From Alkalibacterium sp049389645 (GTDB taxonomy: Bacteria > Bacillota > Bacilli > Lactobacillales > Carnobacteriaceae_A), in contig NZ_CP186540.1 in NCBI RefSeq assembly GCF_049389645.1, forward strand, positions 930,001 through 994,000: a DNA stretch of 64,000 nucleotides, in the 5' to 3' direction. Both the position numbers and the translations under genes were made by a program. Positions 45,776 to 54,737 of the stretch are shown here, piece after piece. The notes below the pieces were generated by a model. That model had not been told where the DNA came from, did not search any database, and worked only from the letters and a program-made list of their open reading frames with translations. Every line of letters starts with the position of its first letter. The stretch's first letter is position 1.

Positions 45776-46054
45776 TTAAGCTTCCAGAAGGTCTTCTCTA
45801 ATGGGATTAAACACATCAAGTAATTTGCCATCTTCCAAACAAAGAACCCCATGTTCAACTCCGGATGCGAAATACAGTGTATCTCCTTTTGAGACAACTA
45901 TTTTTTCTTTACCTTTAACAAACTCAAATTTGCCTTCCAAAACGTATGTGAACTGTACGGATTCATGGGAATGCATATCCCCCACTTCATCTTTTTTCAA
46001 CTCGATTTCTACTAGCATTATATTGCTATCGTGATCCAATACTTTACGGTTCAT
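45776..46054 (-). CDS. Small cupin-domain protein, 92 residues
   Basis: A single-domain cupin with metal-ligand motif 1 MHSHESVQFTYVLEGKFEF (His-x-His...Glu) and motif 2 YFASGVEHGVLCLEDG (His). Substrate unknown. Many such proteins bind sugars or act as small dioxygenases or isomerases. ATG 46054 follows GGGGAA; an upstream TTG extension is less likely. Confidence 0.78.
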   Translation of the reverse strand: MNRKVLDHDSNIMLVEIELKKDEVGDMHSHESVQFTYVLEGKFEFVKGKEKIVVSKGDTLYFASGVEHGVLCLEDGKLLDVFNPIREDLLEA

Positions 46055-46249
46055 ATCTTTTCCCCATTCTATATACAAAAATATTTAAATCTCGATCGTA
46101 TTCATTTTAGGTGTTTTTTTCACTTTAGTGCAAGACGTTAATGTTCACCTCATTATAGCTTGACCAGCTAGCCTTTGTCGAATCAAAATAGCTCCACTAT
46201 CCATTTTAAAAAGTTCTTCTATAAGTGTATTTATGCGTACTTAATACTT

Positions 46250-46978
46250 TTACCGATTAAATTGAATCTTTTTCAATCGGTCCGGATGATCTGTAATGAT
46301 ACCCTCTATGTCTAGGTTGTTTATCTTTTTTAATTCTTCACTTTCATTCACAGTCCAAACGTTGATACTCATTCCGTACTCGTTTGCTAACTGGATAATT
46401 TGAGCATTCAGTCCGCTCGCTTTTAAATGAATAAACTCCGCACCCAGATCTTTTGCCCTTTGTATGGTCGGTTCATCGCACTCAAAAAGGAGCAGCCCTG
46501 TTTTCACAGTTGGCATGAACTGTTTGATACGCTCAATATTTTTTTGATGAAAAGAAGAGATAATTATAGTTTCTTCTATATTAAATTTTCGGAGAGCTTC
46601 TGCTACTTTCTGTTCTAAGTCGTTGTCTTCTACTCCTTCACTTTTCAATTCTATATTCGTTAAAATATGTTTGTTTTCAGCCCAAATCAGATAGTCTGAA
46701 AGTGTCGGAATGTATTGCTGCTTTATGTTTTCTTGCAATGGATGCGTAATGGGGTATGACTCGAGATCAATCAACGTGTAGTCGTTTAACTTTCCCGTTC
46801 CACCTGTCATCCTGTCGATTGTCTCATCATGGAAGATGACTACTTCTTTGTCTTTAGTTAACCGTACATCCAGCTCCATACCGTCAGCACCTGCCTCATA
46901 CGCTCTCTCGAAAGCAACTAGTGTGTTCTCCGGGTACCGTCCACTAAACCCTCTGTGCGCTATATTCAACCGTCTCAA
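46250..46978 (-). CDS. Glycerophosphodiester phosphodiesterase
   Basis: Cleaves glycerophosphodiesters to glycerol 3-phosphate and alcohol. NIAHRGFSGRYPENT (His/Arg), DGMELDVRLTKDKEVVIFHDETIDR (Glu, Asp, His) and the C-terminal NVWTVNE (Trp) are the family signature. There is no signal peptide, so it is intracellular, as in UgpQ-type enzymes. Start taken as TTG 46978, ten bases after AAAGGA; a GTG at 46987 sits too close to that site. The N-terminal few residues are uncertain. Confidence 0.88.
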   Translation of the reverse strand: MRRLNIAHRGFSGRYPENTLVAFERAYEAGADGMELDVRLTKDKEVVIFHDETIDRMTGGTGKLNDYTLIDLESYPITHPLQENIKQQYIPTLSDYLIWAENKHILTNIELKSEGVEDNDLEQKVAEALRKFNIEETIIISSFHQKNIERIKQFMPTVKTGLLLFECDEPTIQRAKDLGAEFIHLKASGLNAQIIQLANEYGMSINVWTVNESEELKKINNLDIEGIITDHPDRLKKIQFNR

Positions 46979-47099
46979 GACACACACGTCCTTTCCACTT
47001 TCATTAACTCGTTTGTTCAGCTCATGTTCCTCTCTTTTATTTTATCTTCTTTTCTCAATCGGTGCTATACAATCAACTTCTCACTTGCTCACATCATAA

Positions 47100-47145
47100 A
47101 AAACCGAGCATCTCTATTCATAATCGAAGAGAGATGCTCGGTGTA
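47100..47145 (-). terminator. Terminator after katA
   Basis: ACCGAGCATCTCT (47103-47115) and AGAGATGCTCGGT (47130-47142) form a 13-bp perfect stem, with T-rich bases on the minus strand. Confidence 0.86.
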
Positions 47146-47154
47146 ATTAATTAT

Positions 47155-48618
47155 TTATTTCGCAGTAGCTGGGTTTTTCACTTCTAAATGCTTCGCTACA
47201 GCTTCAGCCAGTTCCGGCGTGACTCGATGGAACAATTTCAGCTGACGCTCTACGATGCGTTCGTCTTTCACGCCGCTTAAATGATCGGCAAAGTTTTTGT
47301 ATAGTCGTTGACGCTCGTCGACATTCATCACTTCTTCTATCAATTGACGCGGTTGGGAGAAATGGTCGTCATTGTCATATGCGACACTATCTGCTTCCCC
47401 CGAGACGTTGAACGGTTTGGTCTTATCTTCTTTCGATTCTTTCAATTCGTCATAGCTGTTCGGTTCATAGTTGACGGCACTTCCACCATTACTGTAAGAC
47501 ATCGTTCCACCGCGCTGATGGTTTTTCACTTCAACTTTAGGTGAATTGATCGGCAACTGGTTATGGTTGGCACCAATACGGTAACGATGCGCATCTGCGT
47601 AGGCAAACAAGCGGCCTTGAAGCATTTTATCCGGTGACGCTTCCACGCCCGGCACAAAGTTCCCAGGTGAGAAAGCTGACTGTTCGACTTCCGCAAAGTA
47701 ATTTTCAGGGTTTCGATCCAAGACCATTTTTCCTACTTCGATAAGTGGGTAATCTTTGTGAGACCAGACTTTGGTAATATCAAACGGGTCATACGCATAC
47801 TGCAACGCATCTTCTTCCGGCATGATTTGTACTTTCAGCGTCCAAGATGGGAAGTCGCCTTCCTCAATCGCATTAAATAAATCTTCTGCATGGTAATCAG
47901 GGTGTTCACCCGCAATTTTTTCAGCGACCTTAGGATCCATATTCTTAACCCCCTGGTCCGTTCTGAAGTGATATTTCACCCAGCATGAGTCCCCTTCTTT
48001 GTTTACCCATTTAAAGGTATGACTACCGTATCCCTGCATGTGGCGAAGCGTTGCAGGAATCCCGCGGTCAGAATGCAGAATAGTGATCTGGTGCAAGGAT
48101 TCAGGTGATAAAGACCAGAAATCCCAGACCATATTGGCATCTTTCAGATTGGTTTGAGGGTCACGTTTTTGAGTGTGAATGAAATCTGGAAACTTGATTG
48201 CATCACGTATAAAGAAAACAGGTGTATTGTTTCCAACAAGATCGTAATTGCCTTCATCGGTATAAAATTTGACAGAAAAGCCTCTGGGATCTCTGACTGT
48301 ATCAGCTGAGCCTAATTCGCCTGCGACAGTAGAAAGTCGGATAAACATGGGTGTTTCTTTACCTTCTGTTGATAAGAAATCGGCCTTCGTATAGTTGGCA
48401 ATATCGGGATTCGTGACAGTGAAATGCCCATGAGCTCCGGCACCTTTCGCATGGACAACACGTTCGGGTACACGTTCACGGTTGAAATGAGCAAGCTTTT
48501 CAATTAAATGGACGTCCTGAAGCAGTGTCGGTCCATGTTGTCCTGCTGTAATAGAATTCTGATTATCTCCGACAGGTGCCCCTGTAGACGTCGTCAATTT
48601 ACTGTTATGTTCAATCAT
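47155..48618 (-). CDS. katA: Heme catalase KatA
   Basis: Clade-3 small-subunit monofunctional catalase, 487 residues. Catalytic His is in RVVHAKGAGAHG (~56), Asn in the conserved GNNTPVFFIRD segment, and the proximal heme ligand Tyr in RLFAYADAHRYRIG (~339). Many Lactobacillales cannot make heme and use external heme for such enzymes; no heme synthesis gene is in the window. AAGGAGAG precedes the ATG. A PerR-like box overlaps the -10. Confidence 0.96.
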   Translation of the reverse strand: MIEHNSKLTTSTGAPVGDNQNSITAGQHGPTLLQDVHLIEKLAHFNRERVPERVVHAKGAGAHGHFTVTNPDIANYTKADFLSTEGKETPMFIRLSTVAGELGSADTVRDPRGFSVKFYTDEGNYDLVGNNTPVFFIRDAIKFPDFIHTQKRDPQTNLKDANMVWDFWSLSPESLHQITILHSDRGIPATLRHMQGYGSHTFKWVNKEGDSCWVKYHFRTDQGVKNMDPKVAEKIAGEHPDYHAEDLFNAIEEGDFPSWTLKVQIMPEEDALQYAYDPFDITKVWSHKDYPLIEVGKMVLDRNPENYFAEVEQSAFSPGNFVPGVEASPDKMLQGRLFAYADAHRYRIGANHNQLPINSPKVEVKNHQRGGTMSYSNGGSAVNYEPNSYDELKESKEDKTKPFNVSGEADSVAYDNDDHFSQPRQLIEEVMNVDERQRLYKNFADHLSGVKDERIVERQLKLFHRVTPELAEAVAKHLEVKNPATAK

Positions 48619-48653
48619 CTATGTATCTCTCCTTACTTCTTAGTAACATTCAT

Positions 48654-48683
48654 ATTATAATAGATATAATCTAACAAATGCAA
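48654..48683 (-). promoter_or_regulatory. katA promoter with PerR-like box
   Basis: On the minus strand: TTGCAT (48683-48678), an 18-bp spacer, TATAAT (48659-48654). TTATATCTATTATAA (48669-48655) matches the PerR consensus TTATAATNATTATAA at 12 of 14 defined positions and overlaps -10. Peroxide control of catalase by PerR is well known in Firmicutes. Confidence 0.65.
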
Positions 48684-48808
48684 CAGCAATGCGCAAAGCT
48701 CATAATATTATTACATTTAAACCCTTTTTTAGTTGATAAAGACCCGGGCATATGTTAACTTTATCTTTATAAGTTATTACATAAAAATACATAAGGAGAT
48801 TAATAACA

Positions 48809-49372
48809 ATGAAAAAATCACAATCCATCCTTGCTTCACTTGCTTTCGTCTCACTTGCAGTTGTCATGTTCATAGCGTTATCATCAGCTGTTCTACCTGC
48901 TTATTCTGATCACGGACGCTCGATGGTCGTCGGTACACTTGCTTACATATTTATGAGTGGGATCGTTATATTTGCCTCACAAAAAAGTAAACAGTTAGGT
49001 ATAGCAGGCGTTTTAGCTAGTCTAACGTTTATAGGCGCACACATTCTCATTGAAGCCAGTCTGTTCTCAACTATTGGACTAGCATCCGTAACAAATCCGT
49101 TTGGCTATGCCGCTCTCACCGCATTCGTTTTGGCCGGAGTGAGTTATGTCATGAGTAAACTCCGTGTCTTGTCTCAATTGACTCTTTATATTAATGGGTT
49201 TATGACTACAGGTATCACGCTCGTTTATTATCACGTGGCTTCTTTAGCGCCTGTCAGAGGATCGTTATTGTTCTTCATTCCATTTACGCTATTCTTGGTT
49301 TGGACAGTTGCTCAATACGGTGTTCAAGTTTCCCAAGCCGTTAAAACACGTAGACAAACACAAGCAGCTTAA
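48809..49372 (+). CDS. Hypothetical polytopic membrane protein, 187 residues
   Basis: No family recognised. Six hydrophobic segments are visible, with short loops and a basic C-terminus (KTRRQTQAA) that should be cytoplasmic. AAGGAG precedes the ATG and a terminator follows, so it is probably a single-gene unit. It is divergent from katA, but shared control is not evident. Confidence 0.75.
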   Translation: MKKSQSILASLAFVSLAVVMFIALSSAVLPAYSDHGRSMVVGTLAYIFMSGIVIFASQKSKQLGIAGVLASLTFIGAHILIEASLFSTIGLASVTNPFGYAALTAFVLAGVSYVMSKLRVLSQLTLYINGFMTTGITLVYYHVASLAPVRGSLLFFIPFTLFLVWTVAQYGVQVSQAVKTRRQTQAA

Positions 49373-49383
49373 TAACCACTGAA

Positions 49384-49422
49384 CAAAACGCCCTCTTCCT
49401 GAAAATGGAAAAGGGCGTTTTG
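49384..49422. terminator. Bidirectional terminator
   Basis: AAAACGCCCTCTTCC pairs with GGAAAAGGGCGTTTT (one mismatch) between convergent genes. Confidence 0.85.
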
Positions 49423-49471
49423 TTGCTTTAACTGATCGATATGCCATTTTTTATTGACTCTTAAAGTTCTT

Positions 49472-49963
49472 TTACACCAGTTTTTTCATAACCGGTATCC
49501 ATATTTCACAAAATAGATCATCATCTTTTTGTGCGGGATACAATTCAAAATCCGTATCATCCAGCATCTGATAATTGGATCCCGGCAGGAATTCTTTTAA
49601 TATTCTTTCCCATGTCTCTCCGATACAGTCAGGACTGTCCCCAATACTAGGGAAGACTGCCCAAAGCGCCGGCTTCACTTCCCAGATCTGATAGCCTGCT
49701 GGAATTTGGCTACCATCATGCAGCATGGCGATTCCGTAATCAAAATAGTCCCTGTCTTTTGAAATCGGTGCACACACGCCATAAAGATCTTCCGTCAGCG
49801 CATGTTCTTTCAGCGTATCAAACACAGCTGTTTTCCTACTTCTTTCCCAAAAACCAGGTATTTCATTCTCCACATCACTCGAATCATCAATCGATTCATT
49901 CGGAAACTGTTCGACCTTGGCTATCAATTTGATCGGGTCTTTCTCTACAATTCTATAGTCCAT
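49472..49963 (-). CDS. GyrI-like effector-binding-domain protein, 163 residues
   Basis: A stand-alone GyrI-like (AraC effector-binding) domain: MDYRIVEKDPIKLIAKVEQF, LYGVCAPISKDRDYFDYGIAML, GYQIWEVKPALWAVFPSIG, ETWERILKEFLP and DFELYPAQ occur in family order. Such proteins bind small hydrophobic molecules. There is no DNA-binding domain. ATG 49963 is chosen because GGAGG lies seven bases upstream. Confidence 0.85.
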   Translation of the reverse strand: MDYRIVEKDPIKLIAKVEQFPNESIDDSSDVENEIPGFWERSRKTAVFDTLKEHALTEDLYGVCAPISKDRDYFDYGIAMLHDGSQIPAGYQIWEVKPALWAVFPSIGDSPDCIGETWERILKEFLPGSNYQMLDDTDFELYPAQKDDDLFCEIWIPVMKKLV

Positions 49964-50099
49964 CCTTGTTCCTCCATTCTTTAACCGTTTTATGTATAAG
50001 CCCACAAAAGAGCTTGACAATATAATCAATCTTATCGTTTCAGTGAACGCGCTATCATTGTTATTATATATGTATACTATTTAATCGAGGAGAGTGATC

Positions 50100-50225
50100 A
50101 TGAATCCAGTTGTGTTGCTTTTAAGTATACCTCTTCACAGATCAATGATGTCGAATACTGTTTTACGCATGCATTTTTATGAAAATACATGCGTAAAGAT
50201 GATCTATACGGAAAGGACTGCTTAA
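50100..50225 (+). CDS. Possible 41-residue leader peptide
   Basis: An ATG after GAGGAGAG at good spacing opens 41 codons (begins MNPVVLLLSIPLHRSMM). The stop lies one base before the TTG start of the next gene. Its message contains a hairpin (TTTACGCATG at 50162 with CATGCGTAAA at 50188) inside the reading frame. It may be a translated leader rather than a protein with its own function. Weakly supported. Confidence 0.35.
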   Translation: MNPVVLLLSIPLHRSMMSNTVLRMHFYENTCVKMIYTERTA

Positions 50226-50226
50226 C

Positions 50227-50403
50227 TTGAAACAGAAAATATTATATATTGTCATAATTGCCTTTTATATACTATTCGGACTCTTTTTCATCTGGCAATG
50301 GATCGCTTTAGACGGACGTTTGACATTGTTTTCCATTCTTTTATTTATCGCAACATTATTCAGCTACTATACGTCTAAATACATGTTGAAGGACGATGAC
50401 TGA
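50227..50403 (+). CDS. 58-residue two-helix membrane protein
   Basis: TTG start behind GGAAAGGA. The product begins KQKILYIVIIAFYILFGLFF, has two transmembrane helices (~4-24 and ~31-48) separated by DGR, and ends in the charged KYMLKDDD. No family recognised. It is followed by a terminator at ~50466. Confidence 0.55.
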   Translation: MKQKILYIVIIAFYILFGLFFIWQWIALDGRLTLFSILLFIATLFSYYTSKYMLKDDD

Positions 50404-50465
50404 GCGTTCATTACTCAATGAATATTTTCGTCTCAAGCCACTCTATTTTTTTACAAATTTTAATA

Positions 50466-50504
50466 CAAAAAAATCGCTGGTTCCTCTTTTCACAGCGATT
50501 TTTT
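50466..50504. terminator. Bidirectional terminator overlapping the end of the GNAT gene
   Basis: AAAAAATCGCTG and CAGCGATTTTTT pair around a ~13-base loop. The last codons of the GNAT gene (LKKSL-stop) lie inside the stem. Confidence 0.85.
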
Positions 50505-50918
50505 CAACGTCACACAAGGGACACCGTCTTCATAATAGATGTCAGACTCTCTCGTGTAACCCAGTTTTTCGTAAAATCCAGCGGCACTTAGTTCCCCGTG
50601 TATCACGGATGTCGTACATCCCTGCTTTTTACCCAACGCTTCCAGTTCTTTCACCACTAATTCTCCCAATCCTTTTTTTCGGTACTCTTTTAAAACAGCA
50701 ACTCTTCCAGGCCGGATGGTATCTGAGTCGATTTGTTTATGACGTCCGGTTGCCACAGGTTTCTCTCCATCATAAATAACCACATAGATCATTTCGTCAT
50801 GATCTTCCGAATCAAATTCTACCTTGAGTGGAATATCTCGTTCCATAACAAACACCTGCATGCGAATATATAAAGCCGCAGCTCGATTCCATTTTTCCTT
50901 TCCAGTGTGTGTCTCCAT
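50490..50918 (-). CDS. GNAT-family N-acetyltransferase, 142 residues
   Basis: GNAT protein of the ElaA-like type, with VFVMERDIP, PVATGRHKQI, RVAVLKEYRKKGLGELVVKELE (acetyl-CoA loop) and AAGFYEKLGYTRES. Substrate unknown. GAGGAG precedes the ATG. Confidence 0.88.
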   Translation of the reverse strand: METHTGKEKWNRAAALYIRMQVFVMERDIPLKVEFDSEDHDEMIYVVIYDGEKPVATGRHKQIDSDTIRPGRVAVLKEYRKKGLGELVVKELEALGKKQGCTTSVIHGELSAAGFYEKLGYTRESDIYYEDGVPCVTLKKSL

Positions 50919-51198
50919 TGTCGCTCCTCTTTTCTTAAAAATATTTTTCGGAAATAATTATATGTAAAACAAAATTTTTCGGTTTTTTAAGTAGCGTCTT
51001 TAAATTTAGTATATCATAGAGATACATATAATATTGCTTTCAAAGATAACATGATCACACACACTAATAAACGACTTGTTCGTTATGTTGATTAGGTTTT
51101 TCGGCTGATTTATGAGATTATAAGAGAGCACTTTATGATCGTATTAATAGTAAACCAGATCAATAGCTAGATAAAATAAAATGATGAAGAGGGATACA

Positions 51199-51939
51199 AT
51201 GAGAAACATAAAAATGACGATTGAATATGATGGCGGCCGCTATTTAGGCTGGCAGCGTCTTGGAGATTCAGACAAGACGATTCAGGGGAAAATCGAGAAC
51301 GTCCTTTCACAACTGACAAAGGCTGACGTTGAGATTGTAGGCTCAGGACGCACTGATGCCGGAACACATGCCAGAGCACAAATCGCCAATTTCAAGACAG
51401 AGTCTACAATGGATCTGGGAGAAATGCAGAAAATTCTGATACACAATCTTCCTCAAGACATTATCGTCAAAAAACTGGAAGAAGTGCCTGAACGGTTCCA
51501 CTCTCGCTATCATGCCAGTGGAAAACAGTACAGTTACTACGTTTTGAACCATATGATTCCTTCCGCATTCGAACGTAACTACAGTTTCTATTTTCCTGAG
51601 CCTCTGGATATCGATAAAATGCAAGAAGCTTGTTCCAAATTCATTGGCAGACACGACTTTGTCGGTTATTCAGCAATCAAGAAATCGAAAAAAACGACCG
51701 TCAGAACCCTGGAAAATATAACAATCGAAAAAGAAGGAAACATGCTGCACTTCACCTTCACAGGAGAAGGCTTCCTGCATAAGATGGTCCGAATCATAAT
51801 GGGGACGATCCTCGATATCGGTGCTGGAACTATGGAGCTGGAAGTAATTGATGAGGTTTTCAAGAGCGGCATCCGAAGTGACGGAGGAAGAACCGTACCT
51901 TCTCAAGGCTTGTTTTTAGATGAAGTGTATTACGATTGA
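51199..51939 (+). CDS. truA: tRNA pseudouridine synthase A
   Basis: Makes pseudouridine at positions 38-40 of tRNA anticodon arms. The protein of 246 residues has the catalytic loop VGSGRTDAGTHARAQ (Asp ~53), the fold motif KQYSYYVLN and the C-terminal GEGFLHKMVRIIMGT. ATG 51199 is chosen because AGAGGG sits six bases upstream and the residues match the family N-terminus; an ATG at 51181 is less likely. Confidence 0.93.
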   Translation: MRNIKMTIEYDGGRYLGWQRLGDSDKTIQGKIENVLSQLTKADVEIVGSGRTDAGTHARAQIANFKTESTMDLGEMQKILIHNLPQDIIVKKLEEVPERFHSRYHASGKQYSYYVLNHMIPSAFERNYSFYFPEPLDIDKMQEACSKFIGRHDFVGYSAIKKSKKTTVRTLENITIEKEGNMLHFTFTGEGFLHKMVRIIMGTILDIGAGTMELEVIDEVFKSGIRSDGGRTVPSQGLFLDEVYYD

Positions 51940-51959
51940 ATAACCAACAAATATAAATC

Positions 51960-51999
51960 AAAAGCGTGTAAGTCATTTTTTTATGACTTACACGCTTTA
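51960..51999 (+). terminator. Terminator after truA
   Basis: AAAGCGTGTAAGTCAT (51961-51976) pairs perfectly over 16 bp with ATGACTTACACGCTTT (51983-51998). Confidence 0.9.
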
Positions 52000-52445
52000 T
52001 TTATATTCAGTGTATTGATTTCATTTTAAATAGAATAAAAGTCATTAATGTATTCCTATGCTCATAGGGGATGGATGTTTAACTCCTTTAAAACAGCTCT
52101 CCTCCTAACAAAAGCGATACATAATTACATTTGTTATACGAGATAATCATGTATCCACTAATTGGAAAGAATAAGGACCGTTGTATAGAGGGATTCCTGA
52201 TACACGATTTTATCCAATTTCATGTATTGTGTATTGAATATTCCTGTTATAAATTCTGCTACTATTCTATCTGTAATGTCTATTGATAAGAAATAGCAAC
52301 TATTATTAAGCAAGATTTTCCAATTAAACAAATTATTGAAGAGAAAGGAATAACTAGAGACACTGTTTATATAATAGATAGCAATATCTATATCAGAAGA
52401 CTTGATATTTAGTTGGATTATTTTTTTCTTTTATAAGATAAATTT
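52000..52445. other. AT-rich decayed region with a short coding-like relic
   Basis: No intact gene. A plus-strand stretch at ~52300-52412 reads IIEEKGITRDTVYIIDSNIY to a stop, coding-like but without a start or ribosome site, so probably a relic of unknown origin. One member of a 29-bp repeat pair lies at 52199-52227. Confidence 0.4.
52199..52227. repeat. 29-bp direct repeat, copy 1
   Basis: GATACACGATT followed by a variable base, TAT, two variable bases and AATTTCATGTAT; matches 53313-53341 at 26 of 29 bases. No known element recognised. Confidence 0.6.
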
Positions 52446-52787
52446 TTACACTTTCTGAAAAAAACTACTAAACTTTTTTTTAGGGCTAATCCCATACTTT
52501 AAAAAAAGGAAAAAAACAAGGAATAAAAAACAAGCGATAGCAGTGTTGTTGCTTGTAAATACGTTTGACAGAAAAACTTGTAAGTATATTAAAACGTTCA
52601 ATATGAATGTTATTAAAAACCCAGCGATTGCAAAAGTTGTTAAATAGCTAATTACCAACAATCTTTTTTGAATCATTAAATTTCGTTTTTTGTGCAATGA
52701 TAACGTGTGCTTTATTTGTTTCACAAAAATATAAGAAAGACTAATAATAAATAGAACTATAAGAATATACGAAATCCAAGTATTCAT
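52446..52787 (-). CDS. Small hypothetical membrane protein, 113 residues
   Basis: Three hydrophobic segments (~5-24, ~47-70, ~82-98) separated by basic loops (KKRNLMIQKR; SPKKKF). No family recognised. AAAGGAG eight bases before the ATG supports a real gene despite very AT-rich surroundings. Confidence 0.6.
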   Translation of the reverse strand: MNTWISYILIVLFIISLSYIFVKQIKHTLSLHKKRNLMIQKRLLVISYLTTFAIAGFLITFILNVLIYLQVFLSNVFTSNNTAIACFLFLVFFLFLKYGISPKKKFSSFFQKV

Positions 52788-53795
52788 TTTATCAACTCCT
52801 TTATTGACTAATCATTTAGCAAATACTTTATATTGATAATAGTATATCAAACTTTTTCATGTTTAACACAAGTTATATAATAATGCCTCGAAAAAGTGTC
52901 TATGAAGAAGACAAATATGTTTCATTGAATGATTACAATAGTGTCTATAGCGTTTGCAGTTACAAACATTATAGATACTCTAATTTGATTGAAAAAAAGT
53001 GAGAATAAATCTCATATTGAAATAACTATTAATAAAAGTAACTATATAAGAGTATCGATTTTGAAGCGTGTAATAGCGCTGAAAGTGCGCCCAGATTTTT
53101 CATTAAAAAAATCAAAAAAACATTTTTATCAGCAAGTGAGTTGTAATTGTGTGAAACAGCGATTCAAATGAAAATTTACGATTAATTCAATTAGGTAAGA
53201 TCAGAAAACTGGAGATTCCTCTTTAAAGTAATTTTTATTTAATTACTTATGTTTAAACAAGTGAATTATACACTTTTCAAGACAAAAAGAGACTTAATTT
53301 TATAAGGTTCTGGATACACGATTCTATGTAATTTCATGTATGAAACTCATAAACTTATTTCGACTAGTAATTTAATGAGTTATTTCCTGTTCAACAAAAG
53401 TAGGATCAGCAATAACATGTCTCAAGTAAAATTGCTTATATAATTTTTTTATCAAGTGGCTAACTTAAATTTGAAATTTACAGATAAATTACTTTCATAA
53501 ATACGCAAGTAATTAAAAGTACAGTTCTTCATCGCTAAAATCATATATTCGTTATTTTAATATAAAAAACATTATGATTACTTCGCAATCTAAACCACGA
53601 CAGAGAAAGTTTTTTATTCTATAATCTAATTAGTAAACAATAATCACTCTTAATTGGTTTTGCCGAATCTGTATAAAAAACTGGATGACCTTCTTATCTT
53701 TTGCGATAAGCCGAATACATCTTTGAATGTGAAAATTAAATTACAACATTTTATAAGACGGTCTGTTTCCTAATTTATTGATGGAGGTTATTCTC
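52788..53795. other. Kilobase of decayed AT-rich DNA
   Basis: No intact gene. Relics include a minus-strand stretch at ~53378-53440 that reads KQFYLRHVIADPTFVEQEIT to a stop. Copy 2 of the 29-bp repeat lies at 53313-53341. Short frames here lack ribosome sites. It looks like a graveyard of former mobile DNA. Confidence 0.45.
53313..53341. repeat. 29-bp direct repeat, copy 2
   Basis: Same orientation as copy 1 at 52199, with three differences, 1.1 kb apart. Confidence 0.6.
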
Positions 53796-54595
53796 ATGGA
53801 AATGATGATTGAAACTTGTTGTGGTATTGATGTGTATCAGAAATAAATCGTTTGTTGTATTCTTGACGGTCCTTTAGATACAAATCGACCTAAAAAAATT
53901 CAGAAAACATTTGGCACCCTAACGGGTGAACTTTGACAGGCCCTTCAGTGGCTGGAAGACCATCACGTCACAGATATCTTCATGGAAAGTACGGGGCAGT
54001 ATTGGGTTCCCGTGTTTAATATTTTTTTCCGAAGGAACAGGTCAGTTGATTTTGGCTAATCCTCAACACATTAAAAATGTTCCCGGGCGTAAGACCGATA
54101 TGAAAGATGCCGAATGGATTGCGTAACTCGGTCGTTGTGGACTGATTCAATAGTCTTACATTCCAGCGCCTGAAGTCATGGAACTGCGTCTCATGACACG
54201 CAGTCGGCTGTCCTACACCCAAAAACGAACGTAGGCGAAGAACGAATTGCATAATATTCTACAACAATCCAATATTAAATTGACTGGTTACTTGTCTGAT
54301 GTTTTTTCCAAAACAGGACAAGCCCTGCTTCAGCTGTTTATTAACGGTGAAGTGTTAAGCTTGGCGTCTGTCAGTGCTTGTATGCACGGGAGAGTCAAAG
54401 CATCTCCGGAGGATATACTCAGCGATGGACGGAAAACTGTCAGTCACTGATCGGCAATTACTCGAGGACTCGCTAGACGAGTACCGTTTCTACAGTGAAA
54501 AGATCCGCCAGATCGAATGCCACATCCTTAAGTATATTCTGTTTCACTTTCCTGAGGAATATGACTTGCTTCTAACGATTCCTGGGATAAAATAA
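53796..54595 (+). pseudogene. Dead IS110-family transposase
   Basis: Conceptual translation across frames and stops keeps the DEDD-transposase landmarks: CCGIDVYQ (Asp), IFMESTGQYWVPVFN (Glu) and NVPGRKTDMKDAEWIA (Asp), then the coiled region QRT-KNELHNILQQSN and the start of the second domain LLLTIPGIK. At least five in-frame stops and several frameshifts occur, and the C-terminal Ser region is missing. ATGGAGG still precedes the ATG. Confidence 0.88.
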
Positions 54596-54737
54596 CAGGG
54601 TGCTTGGTTTTTTGCGCTTTTTTGCATTATTATTTTTCAAATAAACAAGAGAGTACATTACGTTCATCGGCATTATGATTCTTATAGATAAATTGTTAAA
54701 TAAGTATTACTCGTAGAAGTATTTATTTATTAGATTT

